A DNA stretch of 17,446 nt from Chloroflexota bacterium (GCA_016875645.1 VGPE01000033.1:1-17446); one strand, 5' to 3'; shown: positions 1 to 8,382, counted from the first letter of the stretch. Notes: generated by a model from the letters alone, not told the origin. Made by a program: numbers and translations.

Positions 1-463
1 TCGAGAGCAGGTGGACGGCCGTCAGCTCGTCGACGGGGATGTTGAAGAAGCCCTGGATCTGGCCCTGGTGCAGGTCCATCGTGAGCAGGCGGTCGGCCCC
101 GGCCACCGTGATCATGTCGGCGATCAGGCGCGCCGTGATCGGGACCCGCGGCTGGTCCTTCTTGTCCGAGCGGCCGTAGGCGTAATACGGCACGACCGCC
201 GTGATCCGCCCGGCGCTCGCGCGCTTGAAGGCGTCGATCATGATCAGCAGTTCCATGATCGACTGGTTCACCGGGTGGCACGTCGGCTGGACGATGAAGA
301 CGTCCTTCTCGCGGACGTTGTCGAGGATCTTGACGAAGATGTTCTCGTTCGCGAACTGGAACACCTCGGCGCGCCCGACCTCGACGTTGAGGTACCGGCA
401 GATCTTGCGAGCGAGCTCAGGATTGGCGTTGCCGGTGTAGACGTCGAACTGGTCTGCGTACAC
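1..463 (-). CDS. prs: Ribose-phosphate pyrophosphokinase (PRPP synthetase), N-terminal part, cut by the window edge
   Basis: The enzyme makes PRPP from ribose 5-phosphate and ATP for purine, pyrimidine, histidine, tryptophan and NAD synthesis in the cytoplasm. About 154 codons are visible, roughly half of the usual 310-320 residue protein. The fragment reads in order the opening TGNANPELA, the FANENIFVKI stretch, the IVQPTCHPVN segment, the PYYAYGRSDKKD ATP-site segment and the DLHQGQIQGFF segment, all hallmarks of class I PRPP synthetases. The ribose-phosphate loop (DDIID-type) lies beyond position 1. The start is a GTG at 463-461, preceded by a perfect AGGAGG (474-469) with a 5-base spacer. 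It lies only 26 bases after the gyrA stop and on the same strand, so it is probably the last visible gene of the par-gyr operon. The fragment shows no sign of damage. Confidence 0.96.
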   Translation of the reverse strand, partial: MYADQFDVYTGNANPELARKICRYLNVEVGRAEVFQFANENIFVKILDNVREKDVFIVQPTCHPVNQSIMELLIMIDAFKRASAGRITAVVPYYAYGRSDKKDQPRVPITARLIADMITVAGADRLLTMDLHQGQIQGFFNIPVDELTAVHLLS

Positions 464-489
464 GGCCGCCTCCTGCTGGCTTCGAGCCG

Positions 490-3054
490 TCACGCGTCGG
501 GACCGTTGCGGGGCGACGGCGTCGGGCTCTCGCCGGGGCCGTCATTGTCGCCGATGCTCTCGCGCTCCGCCAGCCCGGCCCGGAAGGCGGCGATGCCGAC
601 CACGCGGTCGCCCTCCGAGTGCCGCATCACGATCACCCCGCGCGCGCCGGGCGAGTAGCGGTTGATCGACTGCGTCTCGGTCCGGATGACCTGGCCGCCG
701 GCGCTGATCAAGAGGAGTTCCTCGTCCGTTTCGCGCACCTGCTGGACCGCCGCGACGTCGCCGGTCTTGCGGCCCTCCAGGGCGATGAGTCCCACGCCCT
801 GGCCGCCGCGATGCTTGCGGCGGAACTCGGTCAGCGCAACCCGCTTGCCGTACCCGGTCTCCGTGAGCACGAGCAGATCCGCGTCGGGCTGGACCACGCT
901 CATGCCGACCACGGCGTCGCCCTTGCGGGCAAGTCGGATGCCGATGACGCCCGCCGAGTCCCGGCCCATCGCGCGGACCTCGCTCTCGGAGAAGCGGGCA
1001 AGCTTGCCCTGCGCCGTCGCGATGATCACGTCGTCCATGCCGGACGACACGTCCACCCAGGCCAGCTCGTCGTCGCCGTTGAGGATGATCGCGCGGATCC
1101 CCGATGAGCGGACCTTCTCGAACTGCTCGAGCGGTGTCTTCTTGATGACGCCCTTGCGGGTGGCGAGGACCAGGAACGTCCCCGGCTTGAAGTTGGGCAG
1201 CGTGATCGTGGCCATCGGCACTTCGCCCGACTCGACCTGCACGCCCTCGAGGTTGATGATCGGAATGCCCTTCGCCTGGCGGCTGGCGTCGGGAATGTGG
1301 TGGACCTTGGAGCTGAACACGCGACCGCGGTTGGTGAAGAAGAGGGCCCAGTCGTGCGTGTTCGCCACGAGCAGATGCTCGACCGCATCCTCCTCCCGCG
1401 TGACGTGGCCGATGATTCCCTTGCCGCCGCGGTGCTGTCGGCGGTAGGAGGCGACCGGCTGGCGCTTGATGTAGCCGCGGCCGCTGATCGTGATCACGAC
1501 GTCCTCGTCGGCGATCAGGTCTTCGTCGGTCATCTCGCGGCTGGCGTCGTCCTGGACGCGCGTGCGGCGATCGCCCGCGTACCTGCGCTTGAGTTCGGCC
1601 AGTTCGTTCTTGATGATCGTGAGGACGCGAGCGGGGCTGGCGAGGATGTCCTCGAGCTCCGCGATCAGCTGGATGACCTCCAGGTACTCGTCCTCGATCT
1701 TCTTGCGCTCGAGGGCGGCCAGGCGCGCGAGGCGCATGTCGAGGATCGCCTGCGCCTGGATCTCGGAGAGCTCGAAGCCCGACATCAGGTTGGCTCGCGC
1801 GGTGTCGACGTCGGCCGACTGCCGGATCAGGGTGATGATCGCGTCCAGGTGGTCGAGGGCGATCTTGAGGCCCTCGAGGACGTGAGCCCGCGCCCGTGCC
1901 CTGCCCAGGTCGAACTCGGTCCGCCTTCGCACGACTTCGCGCCGATGGTCGATATGGTGCTGGAGCACCGACTTGAGCGGCAGGGTCTGCGGCTGGCCGT
2001 CGACGAGGGCGAGCATGTTGAGGTTGAACGTCATCTGCATCGCGGTGTGCTTGAACAGGTTGTTCAGCACCTTGTGCGGGTTCGAGTCGCGCTTGATCTC
2101 GATGACCATGCGCATGCCGTCGCGGTCCGACTCGTCGCGCAGATCCGCCACGCCCTCGAGGCGCTTGCCCGTGACGAGCTCCGCGATCTTCTCGAGCAGG
2201 GCGGCCTTGTTGACCTGGTAGGGGAGCTCGGTGACGACGATCGCCATCCGGCCGCTGCGGACCTCCTCGAAGGCCACCTGCGCCCGGACCACGACCCGGC
2301 CACGGCCGTGGGCGTACATGGCGCGGATGGCGTCGATGCGTTCGTTCTCGCCCGTCAACGGGTTGCGCTGCTGCTCGAAGCGGAAGATCGTGCCGCCGGT
2401 CGGGAAGTCGGGCCCGAGCACGTATCCGCAGAGGTCGTCCGACGTGATCTCCGGGTTGTCGATCAGAGCGACCGTGGCGTCCACGATCTCGCCCAGGTGA
2501 TGGGGCGGGATGTTCGTGGCCATGCCGACGGCAATGCCCGAGGAGCCATTCACCAGCAGGTTCGGCAAGCGGGCGGGGAGGACGTCGGGCTGCTTCTGCG
2601 TTCCGTCGTAGTTGTCGACGAAGTCGACCGTCTCCTTGTCGATGTCGGCGAGCATCTCTGCGGCGATGCCCGTCAGGCGCGCCTCCGTGTAGCGCATCGC
2701 CGCGGCCGAGTCGCCGTCGACCGAGCCGAAGTTGCCCTGGCCGTCCACGAGTGGATAGCGCATCGAGAAGTCCTGGGCGAGCCGGACAAGGGCGTCGTAC
2801 AGGGCCACGTCGCCGTGCGGGTGGTACTTGCCCATCACCTCGCCGACGATGGCCGCGCACTTGCGGTACGAGCTGGTGGCCGAGAGCCCCATCTCACCCA
2901 TTGTGTAGAGGATCCGGCGATGGACGGGCTTGAGGCCGTCGCGGACGTCCGGCAGGGCGCGCGACACGATCACGCTCATCGCGTAGTCGAGGTAGCTGAC
3001 CCGCATCTCGTCCTCGATGCGGACCGCCTGGATGTTGCCGACGTCGTCGGTCAT
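490..3054 (-). CDS. gyrA: DNA gyrase subunit A
   Basis: This 854-residue protein is the breakage-reunion subunit of DNA gyrase (A2B2), which introduces negative supercoils. The winged-helix and tower region starts with the DYAMSVIVSRALPDVRDGLK signature (residues 23-42). The catalytic tyrosine is Y122 in AAMRYTEARL, at the same number as in E. coli. The quinolone-determining region reads HPHGDVALYD (78-87), with valine where E. coli has S83 and with D87 kept. The coiled-coil arm and DMRLARL (439-445) follow. The beta-pinwheel C-terminal domain begins near 515 and contains the GyrA box QHRGGKG (540-546), which marks gyrase rather than topoisomerase IV. The last 30 residues are a loose Pro/Gly/Asp tail. 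Residues 222-239 form a hydrophilic insert. The ATG overlaps the upstream aldolase stop as ATGA (3051-3054), and gyrB lies four genes upstream in the same operon. Confidence 0.98.
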   Translation of the reverse strand: MTDDVGNIQAVRIEDEMRVSYLDYAMSVIVSRALPDVRDGLKPVHRRILYTMGEMGLSATSSYRKCAAIVGEVMGKYHPHGDVALYDALVRLAQDFSMRYPLVDGQGNFGSVDGDSAAAMRYTEARLTGIAAEMLADIDKETVDFVDNYDGTQKQPDVLPARLPNLLVNGSSGIAVGMATNIPPHHLGEIVDATVALIDNPEITSDDLCGYVLGPDFPTGGTIFRFEQQRNPLTGENERIDAIRAMYAHGRGRVVVRAQVAFEEVRSGRMAIVVTELPYQVNKAALLEKIAELVTGKRLEGVADLRDESDRDGMRMVIEIKRDSNPHKVLNNLFKHTAMQMTFNLNMLALVDGQPQTLPLKSVLQHHIDHRREVVRRRTEFDLGRARARAHVLEGLKIALDHLDAIITLIRQSADVDTARANLMSGFELSEIQAQAILDMRLARLAALERKKIEDEYLEVIQLIAELEDILASPARVLTIIKNELAELKRRYAGDRRTRVQDDASREMTDEDLIADEDVVITISGRGYIKRQPVASYRRQHRGGKGIIGHVTREEDAVEHLLVANTHDWALFFTNRGRVFSSKVHHIPDASRQAKGIPIINLEGVQVESGEVPMATITLPNFKPGTFLVLATRKGVIKKTPLEQFEKVRSSGIRAIILNGDDELAWVDVSSGMDDVIIATAQGKLARFSESEVRAMGRDSAGVIGIRLARKGDAVVGMSVVQPDADLLVLTETGYGKRVALTEFRRKHRGGQGVGLIALEGRKTGDVAAVQQVRETDEELLLISAGGQVIRTETQSINRYSPGARGVIVMRHSEGDRVVGIAAFRAGLAERESIGDNDGPGESPTPSPRNGPDA

Positions 3055-4028
3055 CGCGTCATCCCCATGGCCTCAGGCATCCGTCCGACCCCCGTCGGCC
3101 CGGCGCCCCACGGCTCGTCGTGGTCGGGATAGCGAGCCCGGAGGATCGCCAGCGCGCTGGAGAACTCCTCGTCGCTGATGCAGCGATAGGGCGGCAGCAT
3201 CCGCAGCGGGAACTGCGGGAGGACCAGCTTGAGGATGGTCTTGTCGTAGGCCCCGTCAGGGCGGCGGTCCACCATCAGTGAGTCGAACAGGTCGTGCGAC
3301 ACCCGCTCGAACCAGGAGCCGATCGCGGCGGCCTCGTGATGGCGACCGGCCCGGACTGCCGCGAGCAGGTCCCACTCGCGCTTGGGGGCCAGCGCGCCGA
3401 AGGTGCCCAGGATCGCGCACTCACCGAACAGCGAGCCATATGCCACCGATTGCTCGGTCAGGAAGTGCATCAGCTCCGGCGCGTCGCGGACCACGCTTGC
3501 CACGCTGGCCAGATCGCCCGCCATGTGCTTGGTGGCGGCGAGGTTGCGATTCTCCTCCACCAGCCGCCGGTAGTGGCTGCCGGACAGGACCCGGCCGGTC
3601 TTGGCCGAGTTGTAGTGCATGAACGTGGAGTCCGGGAACGAGCCGCACACTTCGCGGAAGAAGGCGAACACCTCTTCATCCCCGAGGGGGCTCCACGACG
3701 GAAGCGAGATCTGGAACTCGCGGAAGCCCTGGTCGTGGGCGATTCGTAGCCGCTCGAGCACGAGCGGTACGGACATCGCGATCACGCCGACCATCGGCCG
3801 TGCATCGGTGCCGAGGAGCTCGTCGCCGAAGACCTCGACCACGCGCCTGAACCTGGCCATGTCCACCGCGTGGCCCTCGCCGGCGGTCCCGAAGACGTAG
3901 ATGTGGCGGAAGTCGGCCGAGCGGGTGAACCGAATCGCCTCGCGGAAGACCTTCTCGTCGAGCTCGTTGCGCTCATTCCACGGGCAGACGACGGAGACCA
4001 TGACGGTCGACGGGTAGCGCGCGCTCAC
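3051..4028 (-). CDS. DapA-superfamily (dihydrodipicolinate synthase/N-acetylneuraminate lyase) aldolase, substrate unknown
   Basis: A 325-residue class I aldolase with the DapA/NAL TIM-barrel pattern. The pyruvate-site loop GTAGEG is at residues 47-52, the catalytic tyrosine is Y139 in MHYN, and the Schiff-base lysine is K167 in AATKHMAGD. The spacing between these matches the family (E. coli DapA T44/T45, Y133, K161). It is probably not lysine-pathway DapA. The second threonine of GTTGE is Ala49, and the YNxPxRTG segment reads YNSAKTG, so the arginine that binds the semialdehyde carboxylate is absent or replaced by Lys143. Other 2-oxo-acid aldolases or dehydratases of the superfamily fit better. 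The GTG start at 4028 overlaps the stop of the upstream gene (GTGA) and has GGGAGGGA about 8 bases upstream. The stop overlaps the gyrA ATG. Its link to gyrase genes looks organisational, not biochemical. Confidence 0.9.
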   Translation of the reverse strand: MSARYPSTVMVSVVCPWNERNELDEKVFREAIRFTRSADFRHIYVFGTAGEGHAVDMARFRRVVEVFGDELLGTDARPMVGVIAMSVPLVLERLRIAHDQGFREFQISLPSWSPLGDEEVFAFFREVCGSFPDSTFMHYNSAKTGRVLSGSHYRRLVEENRNLAATKHMAGDLASVASVVRDAPELMHFLTEQSVAYGSLFGECAILGTFGALAPKREWDLLAAVRAGRHHEAAAIGSWFERVSHDLFDSLMVDRRPDGAYDKTILKLVLPQFPLRMLPPYRCISDEEFSSALAILRARYPDHDEPWGAGPTGVGRMPEAMGMTR

Positions 4029-5014
4029 GGACGAATCCCTCCCACCGCCTGGCGCGTTCCCTGCGCCGATCGAACGCCACGAAGATCAGGGTTGGCGCCC
4101 CAGAAGGCCGACGCGATGGCCCATGCGTCAGAGGTCGACGGGCCGCCGGGACGGCGCCGGATCCCGCCGAGGCGAGTCCGCAGGTGCGCCGCGCGCGCAT
4201 CGTCCACCGCGGTCAGCGCGTCCCGGATCACCCACGCGCGGTTGCCATCCGACCCCTCCACAGCGCGGTCGGTCTCGCGCTCGATGAACGCGGTGACCGC
4301 CTCGCGATCGAGGAGCGCGAGCGAGCGCAGCGCCCAGGAGAGCGCCTTCTGGACGTCCGGTTCGCCATCCCCGACCAGGTTGCCGATGACCGCCAGCGCC
4401 CGGACCGCGACCTCGGGCCGGCGACCCGCCGCTCGGTCCACGAACGGGATCGTGGCGATCGTCGAGCCCGCGAGCCGGCGCTCCCAGCGCGACGACGAGT
4501 AGGCAAGCTGCTCGATCTCCGCCCACCGGACCGGTTCGGCCAGGATCCCGCGGGCATAGGGCCGGGCGAGCGAATCGACGGTGATCCATTCGCCCGCCCG
4601 GCTGGCGGCGTCGCGAAGCAGCTGCCAGGTCCGCTCCGGATCGCGCTCGACGGTGCGCTCGAGGAGCTCGAACGAAAGCAATCGATCCTCGAGGTCGGTG
4701 GAACCCCGCAGGAGTCGGTCCGCGAGGAGCAGCAGGCTGACGCTGTTGGCCTGCCGTGAGGCACTGCGCAACCCACGCCCCATCGCGGCCAGCAGCGGGC
4801 TGCGGACGCCGAGCCGATTGCCCAGGCCGGGTGCCACACGGCCCTGGCCCTCGCGGTAGGCCGGATCGGCAAGCGACGCGAGTCCGGCGTCTAGGCGCCG
4901 CACGAATGCCTCGGGGTCGTCAATGAGGTCGGCCAGCTCGCGCCCGAGCGCCGCAGCCTCGTCCAGGTGCTCCGCGACGAACTGGCGCGCGGCCAGGGTG
5001 ATCGCGCTGGTCAC
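4025..5014 (-). CDS. AlkD-like DNA alkylation repeat (HEAT-like) protein, probable DNA glycosylase
   Basis: Predicted 329-residue, mostly helical protein resembling the DNA alkylation repeat family (AlkC/AlkD, PF08713), whose members excise alkylated bases without base flipping. The residues that matter in Bacillus cereus AlkD (W109, D113, R148, W187) have counterparts. W143 and catalytic D147 are in EWITVD, R180 is in SRWERRLA, and W227 is in VQKALSWALRSL. The W-to-D spacing is identical and the other spacings are close. The N-terminal 60 residues are less typical. An open frame extends upstream to 5191, but that part runs inside the thioesterase gene and has the Arg/Pro-rich look of a shadow frame. 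I chose the GTG at 5014, which overlaps the thioesterase stop as GTGA (5011-5014) and has a weak GGAAG upstream. Activity is inferred from the conserved residues. Confidence 0.85.
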   Translation of the reverse strand: MTSAITLAARQFVAEHLDEAAALGRELADLIDDPEAFVRRLDAGLASLADPAYREGQGRVAPGLGNRLGVRSPLLAAMGRGLRSASRQANSVSLLLLADRLLRGSTDLEDRLLSFELLERTVERDPERTWQLLRDAASRAGEWITVDSLARPYARGILAEPVRWAEIEQLAYSSSRWERRLAGSTIATIPFVDRAAGRRPEVAVRALAVIGNLVGDGEPDVQKALSWALRSLALLDREAVTAFIERETDRAVEGSDGNRAWVIRDALTAVDDARAAHLRTRLGGIRRRPGGPSTSDAWAIASAFWGANPDLRGVRSAQGTRQAVGGIRP

Positions 5015-5529
5015 GGCGTGTCTTCCGTCAGGGCGCGCGTCCGGATCCCGTAGCGATCGCGGAGTTCGCGGGCTCGGCGCGGTGGCGCGGCCACGTAGAC
5101 GCCGGTCGCCTCGGCCAGCACGTCGCCACATTCGACGTCGACGATCCGGGCGGCCGTGTCGTAGCGCAGCCGGCGCTGGTCCTGGATCCACCCATCCGCG
5201 CGAATCGTCCTGCCGACCGGCGCCGGCCGTCTGAAGTCGACGGCGAGGCGGGCCGTCAGCCCGACACGTTCGTCGGTGAACAGCGACCAGGCCATCACCT
5301 CATCGGCGATGGTGGCGAGGATCCCCCCGTGCGCGATGCCCTGCCAGCCCTCGAACCGCTCGGGAACCACGATCTCGGTCCAGCTTCCGCGTCCCGCGAG
5401 GTGCAACCGCAACTGCAGGCCGTGCTCGTTGAGCTCACCGCAGGCGAAGCAATTGTGGGGGGCGATCTCGAAGTTGACCGCGCCGGAACCGGGGCCAGCC
5501 GGTGGCCGGCGCAGGACCTCAGACGTCAA
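5011..5529 (-). CDS. PaaI-type hotdog-fold thioesterase family protein
   Basis: About 172 residues with the single hotdog domain of the PaaI/YbgC acyl-CoA thioesterase superfamily. The N-terminal HNCFACGELNEHGL (25-38), with its CxxC pair, and the core motif GIAHGGILATIADE (64-77) are diagnostic. HGG and the following Asp/Glu form the usual active site on the central helix. The expected role is hydrolysis of an acyl-CoA thioester; the acyl group cannot be deduced. The start is uncertain. The frame is open to an ATG at 5583, but that would overlap gyrB by 65 bases. I prefer the TTG at 5529-5527, which overlaps the gyrB stop by 11 bases and has GGAAGG (5544-5539) 9 bases upstream. No ATG or GTG in frame is better placed. 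It ends in a GTGA overlap with the AlkD-like gene, so both are probably translated from the gyrase operon mRNA. Confidence 0.88.
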   Translation of the reverse strand: MTSEVLRRPPAGPGSGAVNFEIAPHNCFACGELNEHGLQLRLHLAGRGSWTEIVVPERFEGWQGIAHGGILATIADEVMAWSLFTDERVGLTARLAVDFRRPAPVGRTIRADGWIQDQRRLRYDTAARIVDVECGDVLAEATGVYVAAPPRRARELRDRYGIRTRALTEDTP

Positions 5530-7501
5530 GGAGCCGGACCTTCCGAGCCTCGGTCTTGATGAAGTCCTTGCGCGGCTCGACACGCTCGCCCATCAGGGTC
5601 GTGAACACCTCGTCGGCAACCACGGCATCTTCGATCTCGGCGCGCAGGAGGGTCCGCGTCTGCGGGTTCATCGTGGTCTCCCACAGCTGGTCGGCGTTCA
5701 TCTCGCCGAGCCCCTTGAACCGCTGGACGCTCAGGCTCTTGACATTGAACTCGCGGATGATCCGCTCCCGCTGCGCCTCGCTCTGGGCGTAGCGGGTCAC
5801 CTTGCCGGTGCTGACGCGATACAGCGGCGGCTGGGCGATGTAGAGGTAGCCGCTCTCGATGACCTGCGGCATGTGGCGGTAGAAGAAGGTGAGCAACAAC
5901 GTCCGGATGTGGGCACCGTCGACGTCGGCGTCGGTCATGATGATCACGCGGTGATAGCGCAGTTTCGCGATGTCGAAGCTGTCGCCGATGCCCGCCCCGA
6001 GCGCGATGATCAGCGGGCGGACGTTCTCGCTGGACAGGATCTTGTCGAGGCGGGCCTTCTCCACGTTGAGGAGCTTTCCGCGCAGGGGCAGGACGGCCTG
6101 GAAGCGGCGGTCGCGGCCCTGCTTGGCCGAGCCGCCGGCGGAGTCCCCTTCGACGATGTAGAGCTCCGCGTTTGCCGGGTCGCGCTCCTGGCAGTCCGCG
6201 AGCTTGCCCGGGAGGGCCATGCCGTCGAGCGCGCCCTTGCGGATGACAAGATCCCGCGCCTTCCGGGCGGCCTCGCGGGCACGCGCGGCCGTGAGGCACT
6301 TCTCGATGATCTTGCGGCCGTCGCCGGGGTTCTCGTCCAGGTACTGCGCAATCCCGTCGGCGACCGCGGCCTCGACCTGGCCCTTGATCTCGGCATTGCC
6401 GAGCTTCGCCTTCGTCTGGCCCTCGAACTGCGGCTCGACGAGCTTCACGCTGATGACGGCCGTGAGCCCCTCTTTGACGTCGTCGCCCGAGAGGTTCGCG
6501 TCGTTGTCCTTGAGGATTGCGGCCCGACGCGCGTACTCATTGAGAGAGCGCGTCAACGCGGCCCGGAAGCCCGTCAGGTGCGTCCCCCCGTCGACGGTGT
6601 GGATGTTGTTCGCAAAGGTGAACAGGTTCTCGACGTACGAGTCGTTGTACTGGAAGGCCACCTCGATCGCCGTCTGGCCGACCTTCTGGTCGACATAGAT
6701 CGGTCGCTGGTGAAGCACCTCCCGGGTCCGGTTCAGGTGCCGGACAAAGGAGATCAGGCCGCCCTCGAAGTAGAAGGACCGCTCCCGATCGCTGCGCTCG
6801 TCCACGAACCGGATCCAGACGCCCTTGTTCAGATACGCGGACTCGCGCAGCCGCTGGGCGATCGTGTCGAACGAGTAGTCGAGCGTCTCGAACACCTCGG
6901 GATCGGCACGGAAGACCGTCCTGGTGCCTCGCCGGCCCTGGGCCGGCCCGACCTTCGTCACGCTCGTGATGGGCTTCCCGCGGACGTACTCCTGCGCCCA
7001 GACCTGTCCGTCGCGCGCGGATTCCACGCGCAGGTGCTCCGAGAGCGCGTTGACGACCGATACACCGACGCCGTGGAGACCGCCGGAGACCTTGTAGCCG
7101 CCCCCGCCGAACTTGCCGCCGGCGTGAAGCACGGTGTGCACGACCTCGAGAGCGTCCTTCCCGGTCGAGTGCTTGCCAACGGGCACGCCGCGCCCGTCAT
7201 CCTGGACGGTGACCGAGCCGTCGACCGAGATCGTCACGTCGATGCGCGTGGCATGGCCCGCCATGGCCTCATCGATCGAGTTGTCGACGACCTCCCACAC
7301 GAGGTGGTGCAGGCCACGGCCGTCGGTCGAGCCGATGTACATGCCCGGCCGGCGCCGAACCGCCTCGAGCCCCTCCAGGACCTGGATGCTGGCGGCGGTG
7401 TAATCGCTCGCGGGTGCACGCGATCGCGCCTTGCGGCCGTTGGCTTGACCATCCGGCTGGGATGGGGCGCCTGGCGGCGTGCGCACGGCCTCCTCGCTCA
7501 C
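5519..7501 (-). CDS. gyrB: DNA gyrase subunit B
   Basis: The 660-residue ATPase subunit of gyrase. The GHKL ATP-binding fold shows RPGMYIGST (51-59), catalytic E70 and the WEVVDNSIDEA motif (69-79), DDGRGVPV (101-108) and the ATP lid GGLHGVGVSVVNALS (140-154). The transducer domain carries the ATP-contacting QTKAKLGN loop (362-369). The TOPRIM domain has EGDSAGGSAKQGRD (451-464), PLRGKLLNVEKA (472-483) and metal-binding DADVDGAHI (524-532), and the tail has the QRFKGLGEMN signature (593-602). The length matches the short form (B. subtilis type), without the E. coli insert of about 170 residues. A basic leader of about 30 residues precedes the conserved core. The GTG start at 7501 overlaps the parB stop as GTGA, with GGGAG just upstream. 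The GyrA-box-containing gyrA downstream confirms gyrase instead of ParE. Confidence 0.98.
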   Translation of the reverse strand: MSEEAVRTPPGAPSQPDGQANGRKARSRAPASDYTAASIQVLEGLEAVRRRPGMYIGSTDGRGLHHLVWEVVDNSIDEAMAGHATRIDVTISVDGSVTVQDDGRGVPVGKHSTGKDALEVVHTVLHAGGKFGGGGYKVSGGLHGVGVSVVNALSEHLRVESARDGQVWAQEYVRGKPITSVTKVGPAQGRRGTRTVFRADPEVFETLDYSFDTIAQRLRESAYLNKGVWIRFVDERSDRERSFYFEGGLISFVRHLNRTREVLHQRPIYVDQKVGQTAIEVAFQYNDSYVENLFTFANNIHTVDGGTHLTGFRAALTRSLNEYARRAAILKDNDANLSGDDVKEGLTAVISVKLVEPQFEGQTKAKLGNAEIKGQVEAAVADGIAQYLDENPGDGRKIIEKCLTAARAREAARKARDLVIRKGALDGMALPGKLADCQERDPANAELYIVEGDSAGGSAKQGRDRRFQAVLPLRGKLLNVEKARLDKILSSENVRPLIIALGAGIGDSFDIAKLRYHRVIIMTDADVDGAHIRTLLLTFFYRHMPQVIESGYLYIAQPPLYRVSTGKVTRYAQSEAQRERIIREFNVKSLSVQRFKGLGEMNADQLWETTMNPQTRTLLRAEIEDAVVADEVFTTLMGERVEPRKDFIKTEARKVRLLDV

Positions 7502-8382
7502 GCGACACTCCCGGTCAGGCGTTCGTACAGACGCGCCAGTTCTTCCTCGCTGTAGTACTCGATCACGATCCGGCCACCACGACGTGATCGGGCGAGGCTG
7601 ACCTTGGTGCCGAGCGCCTGGCGGAGCTCCTCTTCGACGCGCTCGAGGTCGGCATCAGTTCGCTTCTGGCGCGTCGGCTTCGACCTTGCGGCACCCGCTT
7701 CGCGGAGCCGCCGCGCAAGCTCCTCGGTCTGGCGCACCGAGAGCGCGTCGTGCTCGATGACCTCGAGCACGTGGCGCTGCTGGGTCTCCGGAAGGCCGGC
7801 CAGGGCGCGCGCATGGCCCTCGCTGACGCGGCCGACGGCGACTGCGTCCTGGACGGCAACGACCAGCTCGAGGAGCCGCAGCGTGTTGGTGATCGTGGGC
7901 CGTGCGCGCCCGATCCGCGCGGCCACCTGGTCCTGAGTGAAGCCGAACTCGTCGATCAACTGGCGATAGGCGTGCGCTTCCTCGATCGCGTTGAGGTCGT
8001 CGCGCTGCACGTTCTCAACGATCGCCAGCTCGAGCTGGTCGCGGTCGGCAAGCTGCCGGATCACGGCCGGAACCCGGTCCAGTCCGGCAAGCTTGGCTGC
8101 CCGCACGCGCCGCTCACCGGCGACGAGCTGATATCCGTCGAGCGCCTCGGTGACCAGAATGGGCTGAATCACCCCGTGCTCGCGTATGCTGGCCGCGAGC
8201 TCAGCAAGGCGCGCCTCGTCGACGCGCCGGCGCGGCTGGTGGGGGTTCTGACGGATCCGCGCCAGGGGGATCTCCACCAGACCGTTGGCGACGCTGCGCT
8301 GCGGAATCAGTGCGGCGAGGCCGCGTCCCAGCGCGCCAGTGCGTTCGGTGCGCCCCGTGCCGGCGGAACGTGCTGCAGTCAT
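7498..8382 (-). CDS. parB: Chromosome partitioning protein ParB (Spo0J family CTPase)
   Basis: A 294-residue ParB that loads as a CTP-dependent clamp at parS and spreads to form the partition complex. A basic N-terminal stretch GALGRGLAALIP (16-27) is the usual ParA-stimulating region. The ParB/sulfiredoxin CTP-binding domain shows NPHQPRR (46-52) and GERRVRAAKLAG (89-100). The ENVQRDDLNAIEEA block (123-136) leads into the helix-turn-helix at about 146-173 (FGFTQDQVAARIGRARPTI), which reads parS. A linker and the C-terminal dimerisation segment (about 245-290) complete it. The ATG overlaps the parA stop as ATGA (8379-8382) and the stop overlaps gyrB. A matching parS palindrome lies about 1.1 kb upstream at 9489-9504, so the operon encodes the protein and neighbours its site. 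Confidence 0.98.
   Translation of the reverse strand: MTAARSAGTGRTERTGALGRGLAALIPQRSVANGLVEIPLARIRQNPHQPRRRVDEARLAELAASIREHGVIQPILVTEALDGYQLVAGERRVRAAKLAGLDRVPAVIRQLADRDQLELAIVENVQRDDLNAIEEAHAYRQLIDEFGFTQDQVAARIGRARPTITNTLRLLELVVAVQDAVAVGRVSEGHARALAGLPETQQRHVLEVIEHDALSVRQTEELARRLREAGAARSKPTRQKRTDADLERVEEELRQALGTKVSLARSRRGGRIVIEYYSEEELARLYERLTGSVA

Noticed and set aside
1297..3132. Open frame of 611 codons opposite gyrA
   Set aside because: Same antisense shadow pattern; gyrA on the other strand has every family motif.
5276..7555. Long open frame of 759 codons on the plus strand opposite gyrB
   Set aside because: It mirrors gyrB codon for codon, has Asp/Val/Leu/Arg-rich content with no recognisable motif, and is expected from strong GC bias at third codon positions.
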